Positions 26,252 to 35,564 of a stretch of 64,000 nucleotides of DNA are shown one piece after another. A model generated the notes under the pieces. That model had not been told where the DNA came from and did no database searches. It saw nothing but the letters and a program-made list of their open reading frames with translations. Origin of the DNA: Pseudomonas putida (GTDB taxonomy: Bacteria > Pseudomonadota > Gammaproteobacteria > Pseudomonadales > Pseudomonadaceae). The translations under genes and the position numbers were made by a program. The stretch spans positions 50,266 to 114,265 of the forward strand of contig NZ_CP039372.1 of the NCBI RefSeq assembly GCF_005080685.1. Direction: 5' to 3'. Numbering within the stretch: position 1 is the first letter of the stretch; each line of letters begins with the position of its first letter.

Positions 26252-26291
26252 TGTTGCTAGTAGCAACAGCTGAATGTTGCTACTAGCAACA
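26252..26291. repeat. Two further parS-like palindromes
   Basis: Copies at 26252-26268 (central G) and 26275-26291 (central C) lie 2.6 kb from the main cluster, between the methyltransferase-like gene and the tra-type operator at 26358. Confidence 0.8.
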
Positions 26292-26357
26292 GCCTGAATG
26301 GCTGTTTTTACAGAGTGCGAAAGGGCAGGGCACAGGCCTTTTTTTGTATGCTATATT

Positions 26358-26379
26358 CTGTATTCAAGACATTATACGG
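26358..26379. promoter_or_regulatory. Tra-type operator, CTGTAT-N10-ATACGG
   Basis: One mismatch from the consensus. It lies 10 bp upstream of the ATG at 26390, with TATATT just before it as a possible -10. It places the small gene and the GHKL-zincin gene in the transfer regulon. Confidence 0.6.
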
Positions 26380-26389
26380 AATTAGCAAT

Positions 26390-26668
26390 ATGTCACTTGA
26401 AACCTTCAACCACGACGAATTGCTCCAGGAAGTGAAATTGATCCTGGATGGCTCTCATCCCACCTACAAAGGCAGAGAAGGTGCCGGCCGGTTCCTGCGG
26501 GGTGTAGGCCGAGACTTCAATTCGGAAGAGTTTGCCAAAGATCTCGACCAGCACCGGGACGATTACGCCCAGCGGTTCGGACTGGACACACCCCAAATCG
26601 AATGGATCGCGCAACAGGTGAGGGCTGGGTGTGAAACCCCGGATCGTCCTCGCCGCCGTATGCGCTGA
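26390..26668 (+). CDS. Hypothetical 92-residue protein upstream of the GHKL-zincin gene
   Basis: The ATG at 26390 is the start closest to the operator. No strong ribosome site is seen (TTAGCAAT), so translation may be weak or nearly leaderless. The product is acidic in the middle and has a very basic C-terminus (RPRRRMR). No domain is recognised. It lies 44 bp upstream of the GHKL-zincin gene and probably forms a two-gene operon with it, so it could be a partner or regulator of that protein. Confidence 0.6.
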   Translation: MSLETFNHDELLQEVKLILDGSHPTYKGREGAGRFLRGVGRDFNSEEFAKDLDQHRDDYAQRFGLDTPQIEWIAQQVRAGCETPDRPRRRMR

Positions 26669-26712
26669 GATGTGCTTTGCAACCATTTCGAAACCCATGA
26701 AGGAGGTGCCTC

Positions 26713-29151
26713 GTGCTTCTACCTTTTGAGCTTGACCCGCAGATCATTCATCACATCATCTACAGCCAGGCCGGTTCCATCGGCAAGGCAGTGATCGAGT
26801 TGATCATGAACTCGGTTGACGCAAAGGCCACCACGGTGAGGCTCACCATGACCAAGGCTGGATTCGATTGCGTCGACGACGGTACCGGTTTTGCGAGCCG
26901 TGAGGATGTTGTGCGCTACTTCGGCCGATTCGGCACGCCGCATCAAGAAGGCGATGCGACTTACGGGCGGTTCCGTCTGGGGCGCGGCCAAATCATGGCG
27001 CATGCCAGGACTGAGTGGGTATCCAATCGCTGGTCGATGCAGGTTGATACTCGGGTCATGGGGTACAGCTACGAGCTTGAGGATCTCCAGGAACCGTCTA
27101 ACGGGTGCAGTATCACCGGCACCTGGTACGAAGCCCTCAATGACCTTGAGCTGATGTCTGCGGTGCAGGAGATACGCGATTTGGTTCGTTACACGCCCAT
27201 TAGCGTTGAGCTGAACGGGCGTGTCATTACGCGCAATCCGGCAAGTGAAAAATGGGATTTCGAGGACGACTTTGCTTACTACCGGGCCAAAGAAGAAGGC
27301 CCCGTCTCGATCTACAACCAAGGTGTGCTGATTCGACATGATTCTTCTCATGTCTGGGGAGCTGGAGGCCTGATCGTCTCGAAAAAGGCTATCAACCTTA
27401 ACGTTTCCCGCACAGAAATCCTGCGCAAAACCTGCCCCGTATGGAAACCGATCGCCAAAGAGTTCAGGCGCCTGGCCGAGGCTGTATCGGCAAAGCTAGG
27501 GGATCACCGTAAGACCGAAGCCCGTCGGGAAAAATCGGCGCGATCGTTGCTCAGCGGTGACGAGAATATCTGTGAAGTGTTTGCAAAGGAGGAGGTGATC
27601 ACGCTGCTCCCTGGCAAGCGGCACATCACGCTGATGGAGTTCCGACTCAAGGCATTCAACTGGCACAAGGGAACATACACCCTGATCGAGCATGGGGACG
27701 ATATTCCCAAGGGCGAGGCTATTGCTCGTGAAGGTCTGATTCAAATTGTCCACCCTAAGACCTTGGAACGGTTCGGCTGCCACAATCACATCGATTTCGA
27801 GGAAGCGCTTGATCGCGCCCTTTGCAACGTCAGTGAGGCAGCACAGGCCTTCGAAGAACGCGGCGAACGTGCTCCATGGTTCTGGCGTGGAAAAGCGCTC
27901 GATGCGCCATCTCTGGCCGCATATTCCACGTTCCGAAATGCCTTCATCGAAAGAACGCAGATCGTTGACGACCGCCAAACGCTGGACAAGGAGACGCGCA
28001 GAGCGTGGACAGCGCTGCGGTGGTGCCTCCAGCACTATGCCGGCGCATGTATTGGGGCAGAACGATACAGGGATGGAACCCTTCGCCACGGCGAAAAGCG
28101 GATGCAAATCCTGCTGGGTGAATCGAACACTGCTGAGGCTTGGACAGATGGGCGAACCTACTTGGCTATCGGTAGCGATATTGTCAAACGGCTCAATAGC
28201 AAGCCACTAGAGACAGTTGCTTACATCTTCGGCCTGGTCGAACACGAAGTTGCTCACCAGGGCGACAGCATCGCATGTGGCCATGATGAGGCCTTCTATC
28301 AGCGTTACCACGATATCTCGATCCGAATGGCCCCCGAGCGTCAGCGGTTCATGCACAAATGGCTCATGAAATACACCATGAGCTTGGAGCGGGAAGGGCA
28401 GAAAAGCCGGGGCAGGGCATGGAGCGAGCGATATCTCGTCGACCGAGTAGGCAGCGGCCGTATGAAGCGCGGACTTTCCCCGGTCATTGAGGACGTGTCG
28501 GCAGATCCTATTGTCACCGAAGCCGTTCCAGAGCAAAGCATGGCGTTGCTGAATATCATCAACGCTTCATTGGTTCAGACAGGTGCATGCCCCGAGCCGC
28601 CGAACTGGGAGGCGGTTCGGGAGCAGGCGCGCATCGATCAACAGGCTGTTACTGAGCGTGCGCGTGATGCGCATGAAAAACGAAAAGCGGAAGACGCCGA
28701 GTTGGAGCGCTACATCAACAGCGTTGAAGACGACGCCGCCGCCGATGTGCAAAAACTCCTCGAGCTCGAAGCGGCAGAATTCCCCCAGGGCGTCCTGGCT
28801 TATCTGGTCAGTTCCATGGTGTATGGAGGGTACTCTGATGACGACATCAAACGCGCTTGGGCAAACAAGGAATGGGAACAGCAAGATCACCCAGGTGAGT
28901 ATTACCACGAAGACTTCGACCCAGACGAACCTATCGATCCGGAGCTTGAAGCCGCTATGGAAGCAGAATTCGAACGCGAAATGGCGAAGGAAAAGCCGAT
29001 CGCGGACGAGCTATGGCGCGTCGACGAGGATTGCCGCGAGTTCGTCTATGAAGGTGAGAATTTCTGGTTGCTTGAGCGTAATGCCGCAGCTGCTGGATTC
29101 AGTCGCGTCGAGACTTATTTGAAATGGCGGCACCAAGAGTCCGAGGCCTAG
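26713..29151 (+). CDS. GHKL (HSP90/MutL-like) ATPase fused to a HEVAH zincin domain
   Basis: An 812-residue protein starting at GTG 26713 after AAGGAGGT. The N-terminus has the GHKL boxes: E-L-I-x-N-x-x-D-A (residues about 29-37), DDGTGF (55-60) and a glycine-rich GRFRLGRG lid (about 84-92). Residues 511-515 are HEVAH, followed eleven residues on by GHDEAF, the arrangement of SprT/Wss1/ImmA-type metallopeptidases. A charged, helical acidic tail completes the protein. ATP-driven conformational change coupled to proteolysis is a reasonable guess. Substrate and role are unknown. It is controlled by a tra-type operator. Confidence 0.7.
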   Translation: MLLPFELDPQIIHHIIYSQAGSIGKAVIELIMNSVDAKATTVRLTMTKAGFDCVDDGTGFASREDVVRYFGRFGTPHQEGDATYGRFRLGRGQIMAHARTEWVSNRWSMQVDTRVMGYSYELEDLQEPSNGCSITGTWYEALNDLELMSAVQEIRDLVRYTPISVELNGRVITRNPASEKWDFEDDFAYYRAKEEGPVSIYNQGVLIRHDSSHVWGAGGLIVSKKAINLNVSRTEILRKTCPVWKPIAKEFRRLAEAVSAKLGDHRKTEARREKSARSLLSGDENICEVFAKEEVITLLPGKRHITLMEFRLKAFNWHKGTYTLIEHGDDIPKGEAIAREGLIQIVHPKTLERFGCHNHIDFEEALDRALCNVSEAAQAFEERGERAPWFWRGKALDAPSLAAYSTFRNAFIERTQIVDDRQTLDKETRRAWTALRWCLQHYAGACIGAERYRDGTLRHGEKRMQILLGESNTAEAWTDGRTYLAIGSDIVKRLNSKPLETVAYIFGLVEHEVAHQGDSIACGHDEAFYQRYHDISIRMAPERQRFMHKWLMKYTMSLEREGQKSRGRAWSERYLVDRVGSGRMKRGLSPVIEDVSADPIVTEAVPEQSMALLNIINASLVQTGACPEPPNWEAVREQARIDQQAVTERARDAHEKRKAEDAELERYINSVEDDAAADVQKLLELEAAEFPQGVLAYLVSSMVYGGYSDDDIKRAWANKEWEQQDHPGEYYHEDFDPDEPIDPELEAAMEAEFEREMAKEKPIADELWRVDEDCREFVYEGENFWLLERNAAAAGFSRVETYLKWRHQESEA

Positions 29152-29264
29152 CGCGCCAGGTGGCTTGCTGGCCGGTGCTATCCAGCGCGACAAGTCACCC
29201 CGTCTACCACCGGCTCTACCAACAGTAATTGGCACGAGGTCGTGTCGAGAAGAGGAGAGACATC

Positions 29265-29753
29265 ATGGCTCGAGGAGTAAACAAAGTCATTCTGGTCGGC
29301 ACCTGTGGCCAGGATCCCGAAGTCCGCTACCTGCCTAATGGCAACGCCGTCACCAACCTTAGCTTGGCTACCAGCGAGCAGTGGAATGACAAGCAGTCGG
29401 GCCAAAAGGTCGAGCGTACCGAGTGGCACCGTGTGTCGCTGTTCGGTAAGGTAGCCGAAATCGCCGGAGAATATCTGCGCAAGGGTTCGCAGGTTTATAT
29501 AGAAGGCAAACTGCAGACCCGGGAGTGGGAAAAGGACGGCATCAAACGCTACACCACCGAGATCATTGTCGACATCAACGGCACCATGCAGCTGCTCGGT
29601 GGCCGTCCGCAAGGCCAACAGCAGGGCGGCGATCAGCATTACCAGGCTGGCCACCAGCAAACACCACGTCAGCCGCCGCGCCGGGCTCCCGACCAACCAG
29701 CACCCCAACCGGAGCCTGACTTTGATAACTTTGATGACGATTTGCCGTTCTAG
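29265..29753 (+). CDS. ssb: Single-stranded DNA-binding protein
   Basis: The ATG at 29265 follows GAGGAGA, which decides against the upstream in-frame TTG. The 162-residue product has the OB fold at residues about 1-108 ([16 protein letters not shown]), a Gln/Pro-rich linker, and the acidic tail [11 protein letters not shown] that recruits host replication and repair proteins. Plasmid SSBs protect the incoming single strand after conjugation. Confidence 0.96.
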   Translation: MARGVNKVILVGTCGQDPEVRYLPNGNAVTNLSLATSEQWNDKQSGQKVERTEWHRVSLFGKVAEIAGEYLRKGSQVYIEGKLQTREWEKDGIKRYTTEIIVDINGTMQLLGGRPQGQQQGGDQHYQAGHQQTPRQPPRRAPDQPAPQPEPDFDNFDDDLPF

Positions 29754-30051
29754 CCTTTAGGGTCTGCCGTTTCGCATTTAACCTGGCCCCTATTCAACTA
29801 TCCGTTGAATAATCGCTCAGGGGTTGGTAGAGTTTGTCTTGAGGACTGCAAACGCGCATTTCCGGGCTTGGCTGTCCAGTATTGGCCCCCGGACTTTCGG
29901 CAGCAGTGAAACTGGTACTCACTGACGTAGGGACAATCGATAGGCCACCTTCGTATGGCTGCTTGACTCGATTGGATTCTGACCCAAGAGACACGGAAAC
30001 GAGCCTCAAAGCTAAAGAATCGCTGCGACTATAGCCTCTCGAACCAAGAAG
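29754..30051. other. Gap between ssb and the shared terminator, no gene seen
   Basis: No frame here has both a ribosome site and protein-like composition. A small inverted pair around TCAACTATCCGTTGA (about 29795-29809) is visible after ssb but lacks a U-run. Confidence 0.3.
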
Positions 30052-30075
30052 AAAGCGGCCCTCGGGCCGCTTTTT
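30052..30075. terminator. Bidirectional intrinsic terminator
   Basis: AAGCGGCCC-T-CGGGCCGCTT with T-run on one side and A-rich on the other. It ends rightward transcription from ssb and leftward transcription of the gene ending at 30076. Confidence 0.8.
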
Positions 30076-30546
30076 TCATGCCCGGTTTTTGGCAATGGTG
30101 CCAACCTGAATGCCCATGGGCTTGGTGCGCGGCGTCCAGGTGACCACTGAATAGTGAAACCCCAGGTTGCGATCCATCAGCGGCTCCAGCAGCAATGTCC
30201 CATCCTGCGTGCGCAGGATCGTGATGCGATTCATCGCCGCTCGAGGATGCGCGGAATCATGGTAAAGCTCTGCGCCCAGGACAATGAGATTCGCCACGAA
30301 CAGCGGCACATCGTCAGCCTTGGTGCAGCCTCGACTGCGCAGCTCCTTTTTCTTGCCTTCCCAGATGTGCTTGACACCGTAGCCAGCGGCGGGCTGTCCG
30401 GGCCTCATCCGGTGCAGGCCGGCCTTCAGGTAGACGGAAGCTTCAGCAGCGCCCAGACGGACAATCTCCGGAATCACGCCGAACACATGGCCCCCATTCG
30501 GGTGCTCGATCAGCTGGTTCGGCTTGAGTTTAAGAATTCCTGTCAC
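30076..30546 (-). CDS. Hypothetical 156-residue protein, possibly a PBECR-type nuclease-fold protein
   Basis: Starts at GTG 30546 and lies downstream of the rulB remnant on the same strand. The N-terminal part is beta-rich. The second half contains HIWEGKKKEL, a histidine near residue 97, and a C-terminal YSVVTWTP strand followed by basic residues. That pattern loosely resembles the phage-associated barnase/EndoU/ColicinE5-like (PBECR) domains of mobile-element polyvalent proteins. The resemblance is weak and no catalytic set can be assigned. A hairpin region with U-runs (30580-30645) separates it from rulB. Confidence 0.5.
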   Translation of the reverse strand: MTGILKLKPNQLIEHPNGGHVFGVIPEIVRLGAAEASVYLKAGLHRMRPGQPAAGYGVKHIWEGKKKELRSRGCTKADDVPLFVANLIVLGAELYHDSAHPRAAMNRITILRTQDGTLLLEPLMDRNLGFHYSVVTWTPRTKPMGIQVGTIAKNRA

Positions 30547-30642
30547 GCGGCCCCCGAGTCATTGTGGTGGCATATTACCTTCAAGCCTGTCTGTGCGGGC
30601 TTTGTTTTATCTCCCCCGCATGCCTTGAGGATGCTTTTTTTG

Positions 30643-31811
30643 TCACCGGCATCCGACCTTCCAAAGTTGGTCCCAGCTGGTCATATAACTGGGGCTTAGC
30701 AGAGCCCGGCGCATACCCCAGTCCGGCGTCAGCGGAACGGCAGCAGTGCGCAAGCAGTCATGCCCCCACCGACGATTGATCCGATCCATGGCAGCCATGA
30801 GTGCGTCGGAGCGCTCAGGCTGGCTCGGGCTGAAAAGGTCCTGCGTGAACTCCCCTCGCTTGCGCAGATCCATCAGCAAGACTTCGGCCTTGCTGTACGC
30901 GAAACCTGGCCGGTAGATCTGCTCGACCGCCTGCAGGGCGCATTTGGTCAACTGGCGTACATCGTCGGTAGGGTAGGGCGGTATGCACGTTGCCGCGTTC
31001 GCATACTTCGCCCCGTCCCCGTGAAACGAAGTCTGGATGCCTATCCGCATGGCCCCGCACAGCGAGCGCTGCATGCGCAGCTTCTCGGCGGCACGGTGTA
31101 TGTATGTCGCCAAGGCCTCCTGTAGGCCTTTGAGCGTATGGACGCGCTGACCGAACATTTTGCTTGAGCAGATCGATTGCTTGGGCGCTACGGATTGCTC
31201 CAGGTCCATGCAGGACTCGCCCTGCAGCTCACGTATCGTACGTTCAAGCACTACGCTGTATTTGCGTCCCATGGCCCTGGCGTCCGCCCGGGAGAGCTCC
31301 CAAGCTGTGCTGATACCGTCGCTTGCGAGGTTTTCCCGCATGCGTCTGCCAATGCCCCATACCTCATCGACCGGCATGCGTCTGAGCAGCCATTCAACGG
31401 CTTCCGGCTTGCGCAGGTCGACGACGCCGCCAGTTCTTTCCCGCCAAACCTTTGAGGCGTGCTGCGCAGCCTTGGCTAGGGTCTTCGTGTGACCGATGCC
31501 AATGCCGACCGGCAGCGCTGTCCACTGCAGCACGCGGGTTTGAATGGCCCTGCCAACATCAGCGATCGGCTCAGGTAGCCCGTCCAGTCGAACAAACAGC
31601 TCATCGATGGAGTATCGCTCCCAGTCCGGCACCAACGACGCGATGGCGACACCGCATCGATGACTCAATTCCCCGTAGAGGGTGTAATTACTGCTGAACA
31701 CGGCGACGCCATGCCGCTCCAGAAACGAGCGCACCTTGAAATAGGGATCTCCCATTTTCAGACCGAGCGCTTTCGCTTCAGGGGTACGTGCCACGATGCA
31801 GCCGTCCGAGT
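30643..31811 (-). pseudogene. rulB: rulB (umuC-like DNA polymerase V), 3' fragment
   Basis: This fragment encodes Y-family polymerase sequence from the SDGCIVAR motif to the C-terminus, about 385 residues, including SIDELFVRL (catalytic Asp-Glu) and the little-finger region. The first 40 codons are missing here and are found at 46786-46929. Between them lies the 15-kb island. An in-frame GTG at 31824, contributed by the island, could still start a truncated protein, but it would lack the first catalytic Asp and steric-gate region. It is therefore treated as disrupted. Confidence 0.9.
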
Positions 31812-31824
31812 ATCTGAATGACAC

Positions 31825-32252
31825 TAACAGTTAGCGGAAGATAACATATTGATTTATATTGAAAATACACCACTAACATTTTTTATGGTTTTGGCGATTC
31901 AGCGGGATCAAATAAGCCTTTTGATTCACACAGACGAAGGCAATTCGGCATAGATAGTTTGACGCTCGTGGCGTCCGTCCTGGAGGCGCACATCGAGAGT
32001 TATTCGTCGAAGTCAGGCCTCGATATCACGCATCAGAGTATCGATGACGTCAGGTTTGTCATGGACGCCGAACCGATCCACCAGCATGGAGGTCGCTTGG
32101 TTCATGCCAATGATGTCGACCGCGCACATACACGACGGAGTCTGAGCACCACCTTGTCGAGAGCCGCCACCGCCGCGATATCCCCGATGTATTCCTTGAA
32201 TTCAAGTTTGGTATGCCTTGATACTTCTGAGGGGGCTGATATACGATGATTT
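31825..32252. other. Island left end, no convincing gene
   Basis: The stretch next to the left terminus has short open frames on both strands, one on the minus strand with protein-like composition around 32130-32200, but none with start, ribosome site and adequate length. It may contain a decayed gene. Confidence 0.3.
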
Positions 32253-32300
32253 CAGGAGATGGCATTCCTCCTTTAACCGCCTAGTGCTGATGATGCCTAC
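32253..32300 (+). promoter_or_regulatory. Fluoride riboswitch (crcB motif) upstream of crcB
   Basis: GGAGATGGCATTCCTCC, AACCGC and GCTGATGATGCCTAC occur in the order and spacing of the crcB-motif fluoride aptamer. Downstream, CTACG...CCCTGGACAGGG...CGTAG and a later hairpin before a T-run at about 32385 form the likely expression platform. Fluoride binding would turn on crcB and the following DUF190 gene. Confidence 0.92.
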
Positions 32301-32444
32301 GTGAACCCTGGACAGGGTGCGTAGGTGTATCCGCTCCCTGTCCCTGAGCTAGGACAGGATTATGATCCTACGACCCCAGTCGCCTCTCTTTTTTTGTGCT
32401 TACCTGTTACCTATTTGGCCTAGGTCTGACGAGGTGAGCCCACC

Positions 32445-32828
32445 ATGCTGAAATCACTTTTGGTTATCGCCGTTGGCGCGTCACTCGGTGCCTGGTTGCG
32501 CTGGCTATTGGGTATGAAGCTAAACGCATTGTTCCCCACGATTCCCCCAGGCACTGTGATTGCAAACATGATCGGGGGCTACATCATCGGCTTAGCAATC
32601 GCGTTTTTGGCCGCATCCCCGACTCTGAGCCCTGAGTGGCGCCTGCTGATCATCACGGGTTTCTGTGGAGGGCTCACCACCTTTTCTACGTTTTCGGCAG
32701 AAACAGTTGCCCTGATCCAGGAAGGCAGATTGCTCTGGGCGTTCGGCTCAATTTCATTACACGTCGTGGGCTCGCTGACGATGACGGCTGCCGGGCTTCT
32801 GTCCTATCAAATTATCGGTACGCGCTGA
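32445..32828 (+). CDS. crcB: CrcB/Fluc fluoride channel
   Basis: A 127-residue protein with four membrane segments and the Fluc signature [13 protein letters not shown] (about residues 74-86), which contains the Na+-site and the phenylalanines of the fluoride path. Fluc proteins are dual-topology dimers that let fluoride leak out of the cell. It is the first cargo gene of the island and follows a fluoride riboswitch by about 145 bp. Confidence 0.95.
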   Translation: MLKSLLVIAVGASLGAWLRWLLGMKLNALFPTIPPGTVIANMIGGYIIGLAIAFLAASPTLSPEWRLLIITGFCGGLTTFSTFSAETVALIQEGRLLWAFGSISLHVVGSLTMTAAGLLSYQIIGTR

Positions 32829-32838
32829 GGAGATGAAA

Positions 32839-33162
32839 ATGAAAGGTTTCCTGGTGATTTTCTTTACCCAACAGAACCGTCGTTATCAGGGCAAGATGCT
32901 CGGCGACTGGATCGTTGATTTGGCGAAAGAAATGGGACTACGTGGTGCGACCCTATCTACGGGTATCGAGGGTTTTGGGCATACCGGTCGGCTGCACTCC
33001 TCCCATTTTTTTGAACTGGCGGATCAGCCTACCGAGATTCGCATGGCTATCACCGAGGACGAATCTGAACGGTTGTTCGTACGATTGGAGCTTGAGGAAA
33101 TCTCGGTGTTTTACATAAAGACTCCAATTGAAATGGGCTTCGTCGGCAAAAAAACCACCTAG
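32839..33162 (+). CDS. DUF190 (PII-like) protein
   Basis: The ATG at 32839 is chosen over one at 32833 because GAGG lies at proper distance. The 107-residue product has the DUF190 pattern: an N-terminal strand, then GDWIVDLAKEMGLRGATL and an IEGFG loop. DUF190 proteins are PII-like ligand binders often found beside crcB or clcF. It starts 10 bp after crcB. A second copy lies at 35200. Confidence 0.85.
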   Translation: MKGFLVIFFTQQNRRYQGKMLGDWIVDLAKEMGLRGATLSTGIEGFGHTGRLHSSHFFELADQPTEIRMAITEDESERLFVRLELEEISVFYIKTPIEMGFVGKKTT

Positions 33163-33265
33163 TCCGGCATCCTTTTACCAAGCTAGGCTTCAGGAGATCT
33201 TCCTGTGCTTGTTGTTTCCGTAACATGATTTTACATTTTGAGCGGAGCTAGCTAAGATCGACGGA

Positions 33266-33350
33266 TTGGAGATGGCATTCCTCCATTAACCAACCGCTGC
33301 GCCCGTAGCAGCTGATGATGCCTACAGAAACCTGATCAATCAGGTCTGTA
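33266..33350 (+). promoter_or_regulatory. Second fluoride riboswitch, upstream of the CLC-F gene
   Basis: GGAGATGGCATTCCTCC at 33268, AACC and GCTGATGATGCCTAC at about 33311-33325 match the first aptamer closely. CTACAGA...CCTGATCAATCAGG...TCTGTAG forms the platform hairpin directly after it. It controls the second fluoride unit, starting with the CLC-F antiporter. Confidence 0.92.
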
Positions 33351-33410
33351 GGCGTTCGCGCTCAGATTCCCTTTTTGGTCAGGCCCACTTACTTTTTTGT
33401 GGCTGGCCAA

Positions 33411-34757
33411 ATGTCTAAATTTCGACGACCTGAACAACTCGACTTACTGCCCTATATAGCGAAATGGCTTGCGCTTGCTGGTCTTGTAGCTCTTTTGGCA
33501 GGCTCTGCTTCTGCGTTATTCCTCCTTTCTTTGGATCATGCCACCCAGTGGCGAGAAACCCATCCCTGGGTGATCTGGCTCCTGCCAGTGGCCGGCTTTG
33601 CTGTGGGACTTGCATATCACTTGATAGGCAAACCCGTTGATGCCGGAAACAACCTGATCATCGATGAGATCCATGATCCTAAGAAGATCGTGCCTTTGCG
33701 CATGGTACCGATGGTGCTGATCGGAACCGTGGTTTCCCACCTTTTTGGTGCATCTGTGGGACGTGAGGGGACGGCGGTGCAAATGGGCGGTGCCCTTGCC
33801 GATCAACTGACGCATGTCTTCCGTCTGCGCCGCGAAGACCGTCGGGTGATTCTCATGGCCGGTATTAGTGCTGGCTTTGCGTCCGTCTTCGGCACCCCTC
33901 TTGCCGGGGCTTTATTCGGACTTGAAGTATTGGCCATTGGACGTATGCGTTACGACGCGCTTTTCCCTTGCGTGGTTGCGGCAATCGTTGCTGACCAGGT
34001 GGGGCAAGCCTGGGGCGTGGTTCACACGCATTACGTCATTGGCGAAGTGGTTCCGGTGCAGCTGTGGAGTGTCATGGCTGTGGTGGTAGCTGGGATTGTC
34101 TTTGGCCTTACCGGCCTGCTATTCGCGACAGCGACCCACAAGCTCGGAGCCTTCGTTAAGCGGCTTATCACCTATTCACCATTAAGACCCTTTGCCGGCG
34201 GCCTGCTGATCGCAGTCGCAGTGTGGGCGCTCGGTAGTAACCATTACATCGACGTTGATAAGTACATCGGGCTAGGCATTCCGAGCATCGTCCAATCCTT
34301 TCAAATGCCAATGGCCCCTTGGGATTGGCTTGGAAAGATGGTGTTCACCGTTGTCTCCTTGGGCACTGGATTCAAAGGCGGTGAAGTGACACCGCTGTTT
34401 TACATCGGTGCCACCTTGGGGAATGCGCTGGCTCCCCTCTTGCACCTTCCCTTCGGCATGCTGGCTGGTATCGGCTTTGTCGCCGTCTTTGCCGGTGCAG
34501 CTAATACGCCACTGGCAACCATCGTTATGGCCATGGAGCTCTTCGGGCCCGAAATTGCTCCGCTTGCAGCCATTGCCTGTATCGCAAGTTACCTCGTATC
34601 CGGACACACCGGGATCTATCACGCCCAGCGCGTCGGCCACAGCAAGCATCACCGTCCTCTTCCGGAGGAAATCCGGCTCTCTGATATCAAGCAATTTCAT
34701 GCTCAAAGTGAATCCGCCAGCGAGCGGAAAGTGACTCTTGTGGGGGAAGAGAAATGA
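33411..34757 (+). CDS. eriC: CLC-F fluoride/proton antiporter
   Basis: A 448-residue CLC-family transporter (start at ATG 33411, about 60 bp after the riboswitch; no strong ribosome site is visible, so a start at TTG 33375 remains possible). The motif GNNLI (VDAGNNLIIDEIHDP) replaces the GSGIP of chloride CLCs, which is diagnostic for the fluoride-specific branch. GREGT and about ten membrane segments are present. It exports fluoride using the proton gradient. It overlaps the next gene by 4 bp. Confidence 0.93.
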   Translation: MSKFRRPEQLDLLPYIAKWLALAGLVALLAGSASALFLLSLDHATQWRETHPWVIWLLPVAGFAVGLAYHLIGKPVDAGNNLIIDEIHDPKKIVPLRMVPMVLIGTVVSHLFGASVGREGTAVQMGGALADQLTHVFRLRREDRRVILMAGISAGFASVFGTPLAGALFGLEVLAIGRMRYDALFPCVVAAIVADQVGQAWGVVHTHYVIGEVVPVQLWSVMAVVVAGIVFGLTGLLFATATHKLGAFVKRLITYSPLRPFAGGLLIAVAVWALGSNHYIDVDKYIGLGIPSIVQSFQMPMAPWDWLGKMVFTVVSLGTGFKGGEVTPLFYIGATLGNALAPLLHLPFGMLAGIGFVAVFAGAANTPLATIVMAMELFGPEIAPLAAIACIASYLVSGHTGIYHAQRVGHSKHHRPLPEEIRLSDIKQFHAQSESASERKVTLVGEEK

Positions 34758-35119
34758 TTGAACATCACCAAGATCGCCTGACAGCTTTGCAACTCTATTT
34801 TCCTGGCGCTAGCCGGGCTCGCGTGACCAGCTTCTGGCACCACCTAAGCGCACCTGCACTAGCCCAGCACCTCCTTAAAGTTGCTCAAAAAGCAAAAATT
34901 GAGCAGGTCATGCTCAAGACGATTTCTGCAGGTTATTTGCCAGGCCATCGCATCTCCCATCATCACCCGGAGCTTGGCGATATGCGTCATCCCCAGTGTC
35001 TGGAATTGCTAGATACAGAGGACAAGCTGCGCGCATTCCTGCGCGACCACGCTGACGAGTTACGCAAGGTGCGAGCAGTTCTTCTCTTATGTGAGTTACC
35101 GCTCACTAACGCGTCGTAA
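34754..35119 (+). CDS. Hypothetical 121-residue protein coupled to the CLC-F gene
   Basis: Starts in a 4-bp ATGA overlap with the antiporter gene, so it is translationally coupled to it. The product is soluble, helical in the middle, with a histidine-rich stretch (GHRISHHHPE near residue 64) that might bind metal. Size and place resemble DUF190/PII-like partners of such transporters, but the sequence does not show their signature clearly. A role in regulating or supporting fluoride export is inferred. Confidence 0.65.
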   Translation: MIEHHQDRLTALQLYFPGASRARVTSFWHHLSAPALAQHLLKVAQKAKIEQVMLKTISAGYLPGHRISHHHPELGDMRHPQCLELLDTEDKLRAFLRDHADELRKVRAVLLLCELPLTNAS

Positions 35120-35199
35120 TTCAGTTTGAAAACAGCTCGGAAATGAAGAAGTAAGGCCGACCGAAGCGTCGGTCACTCGCCACATTAGAGGATGTAGCT

Positions 35200-35523
35200 A
35201 TGAACGGCTTTCAGCTGACGTTTTTCACCGAACAGAGTACCAACTACCAGCACCTTCCACTGGGAGAGTGGTTGGTCGAGTTCGCCAAGCGAGAGGGCGC
35301 GTTGGGTGCGACGTTGGTGAGCGGTACGGAGGGGCTAGATCATTTGGGGCATTTGCATACGGCGCATTCCCTCAGCGGTGCCGATCATCCCGTCACGGTG
35401 ACTATATCCACTGATGAAATTGGGTGCGACAGGTTGCTGGAGGCATTGGCCAAGGAGTCGTTTTCACTGAGCTATATCAAATTGCCCATCGAATACGGTC
35501 GAGTGGGCCAGGCGAAAAACTAA
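35200..35523 (+). CDS. DUF190 (PII-like) protein, second copy
   Basis: A 107-residue protein with the same pattern as the one at 32839: LTFFTEQ start, GEWLVEFAKREGALGATL and a TEGLDHLG loop, ending in an IEYGRVG strand. The two copies are diverged from each other, so they are paralogs and not a recent duplication. It is preceded by a GAGG-containing leader and a hairpin (GACCGAAGCGTCGGTC). Confidence 0.82.
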   Translation: MNGFQLTFFTEQSTNYQHLPLGEWLVEFAKREGALGATLVSGTEGLDHLGHLHTAHSLSGADHPVTVTISTDEIGCDRLLEALAKESFSLSYIKLPIEYGRVGQAKN

Positions 35524-35564
35524 AAAACGCACCTTGTTGGACAACCAATAAAAAGGATAACGCC

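Noticed and set aside
26315..26389. Upstream extension of the 26390 gene
   Set aside because: It would run through the tra-type operator and promoter.
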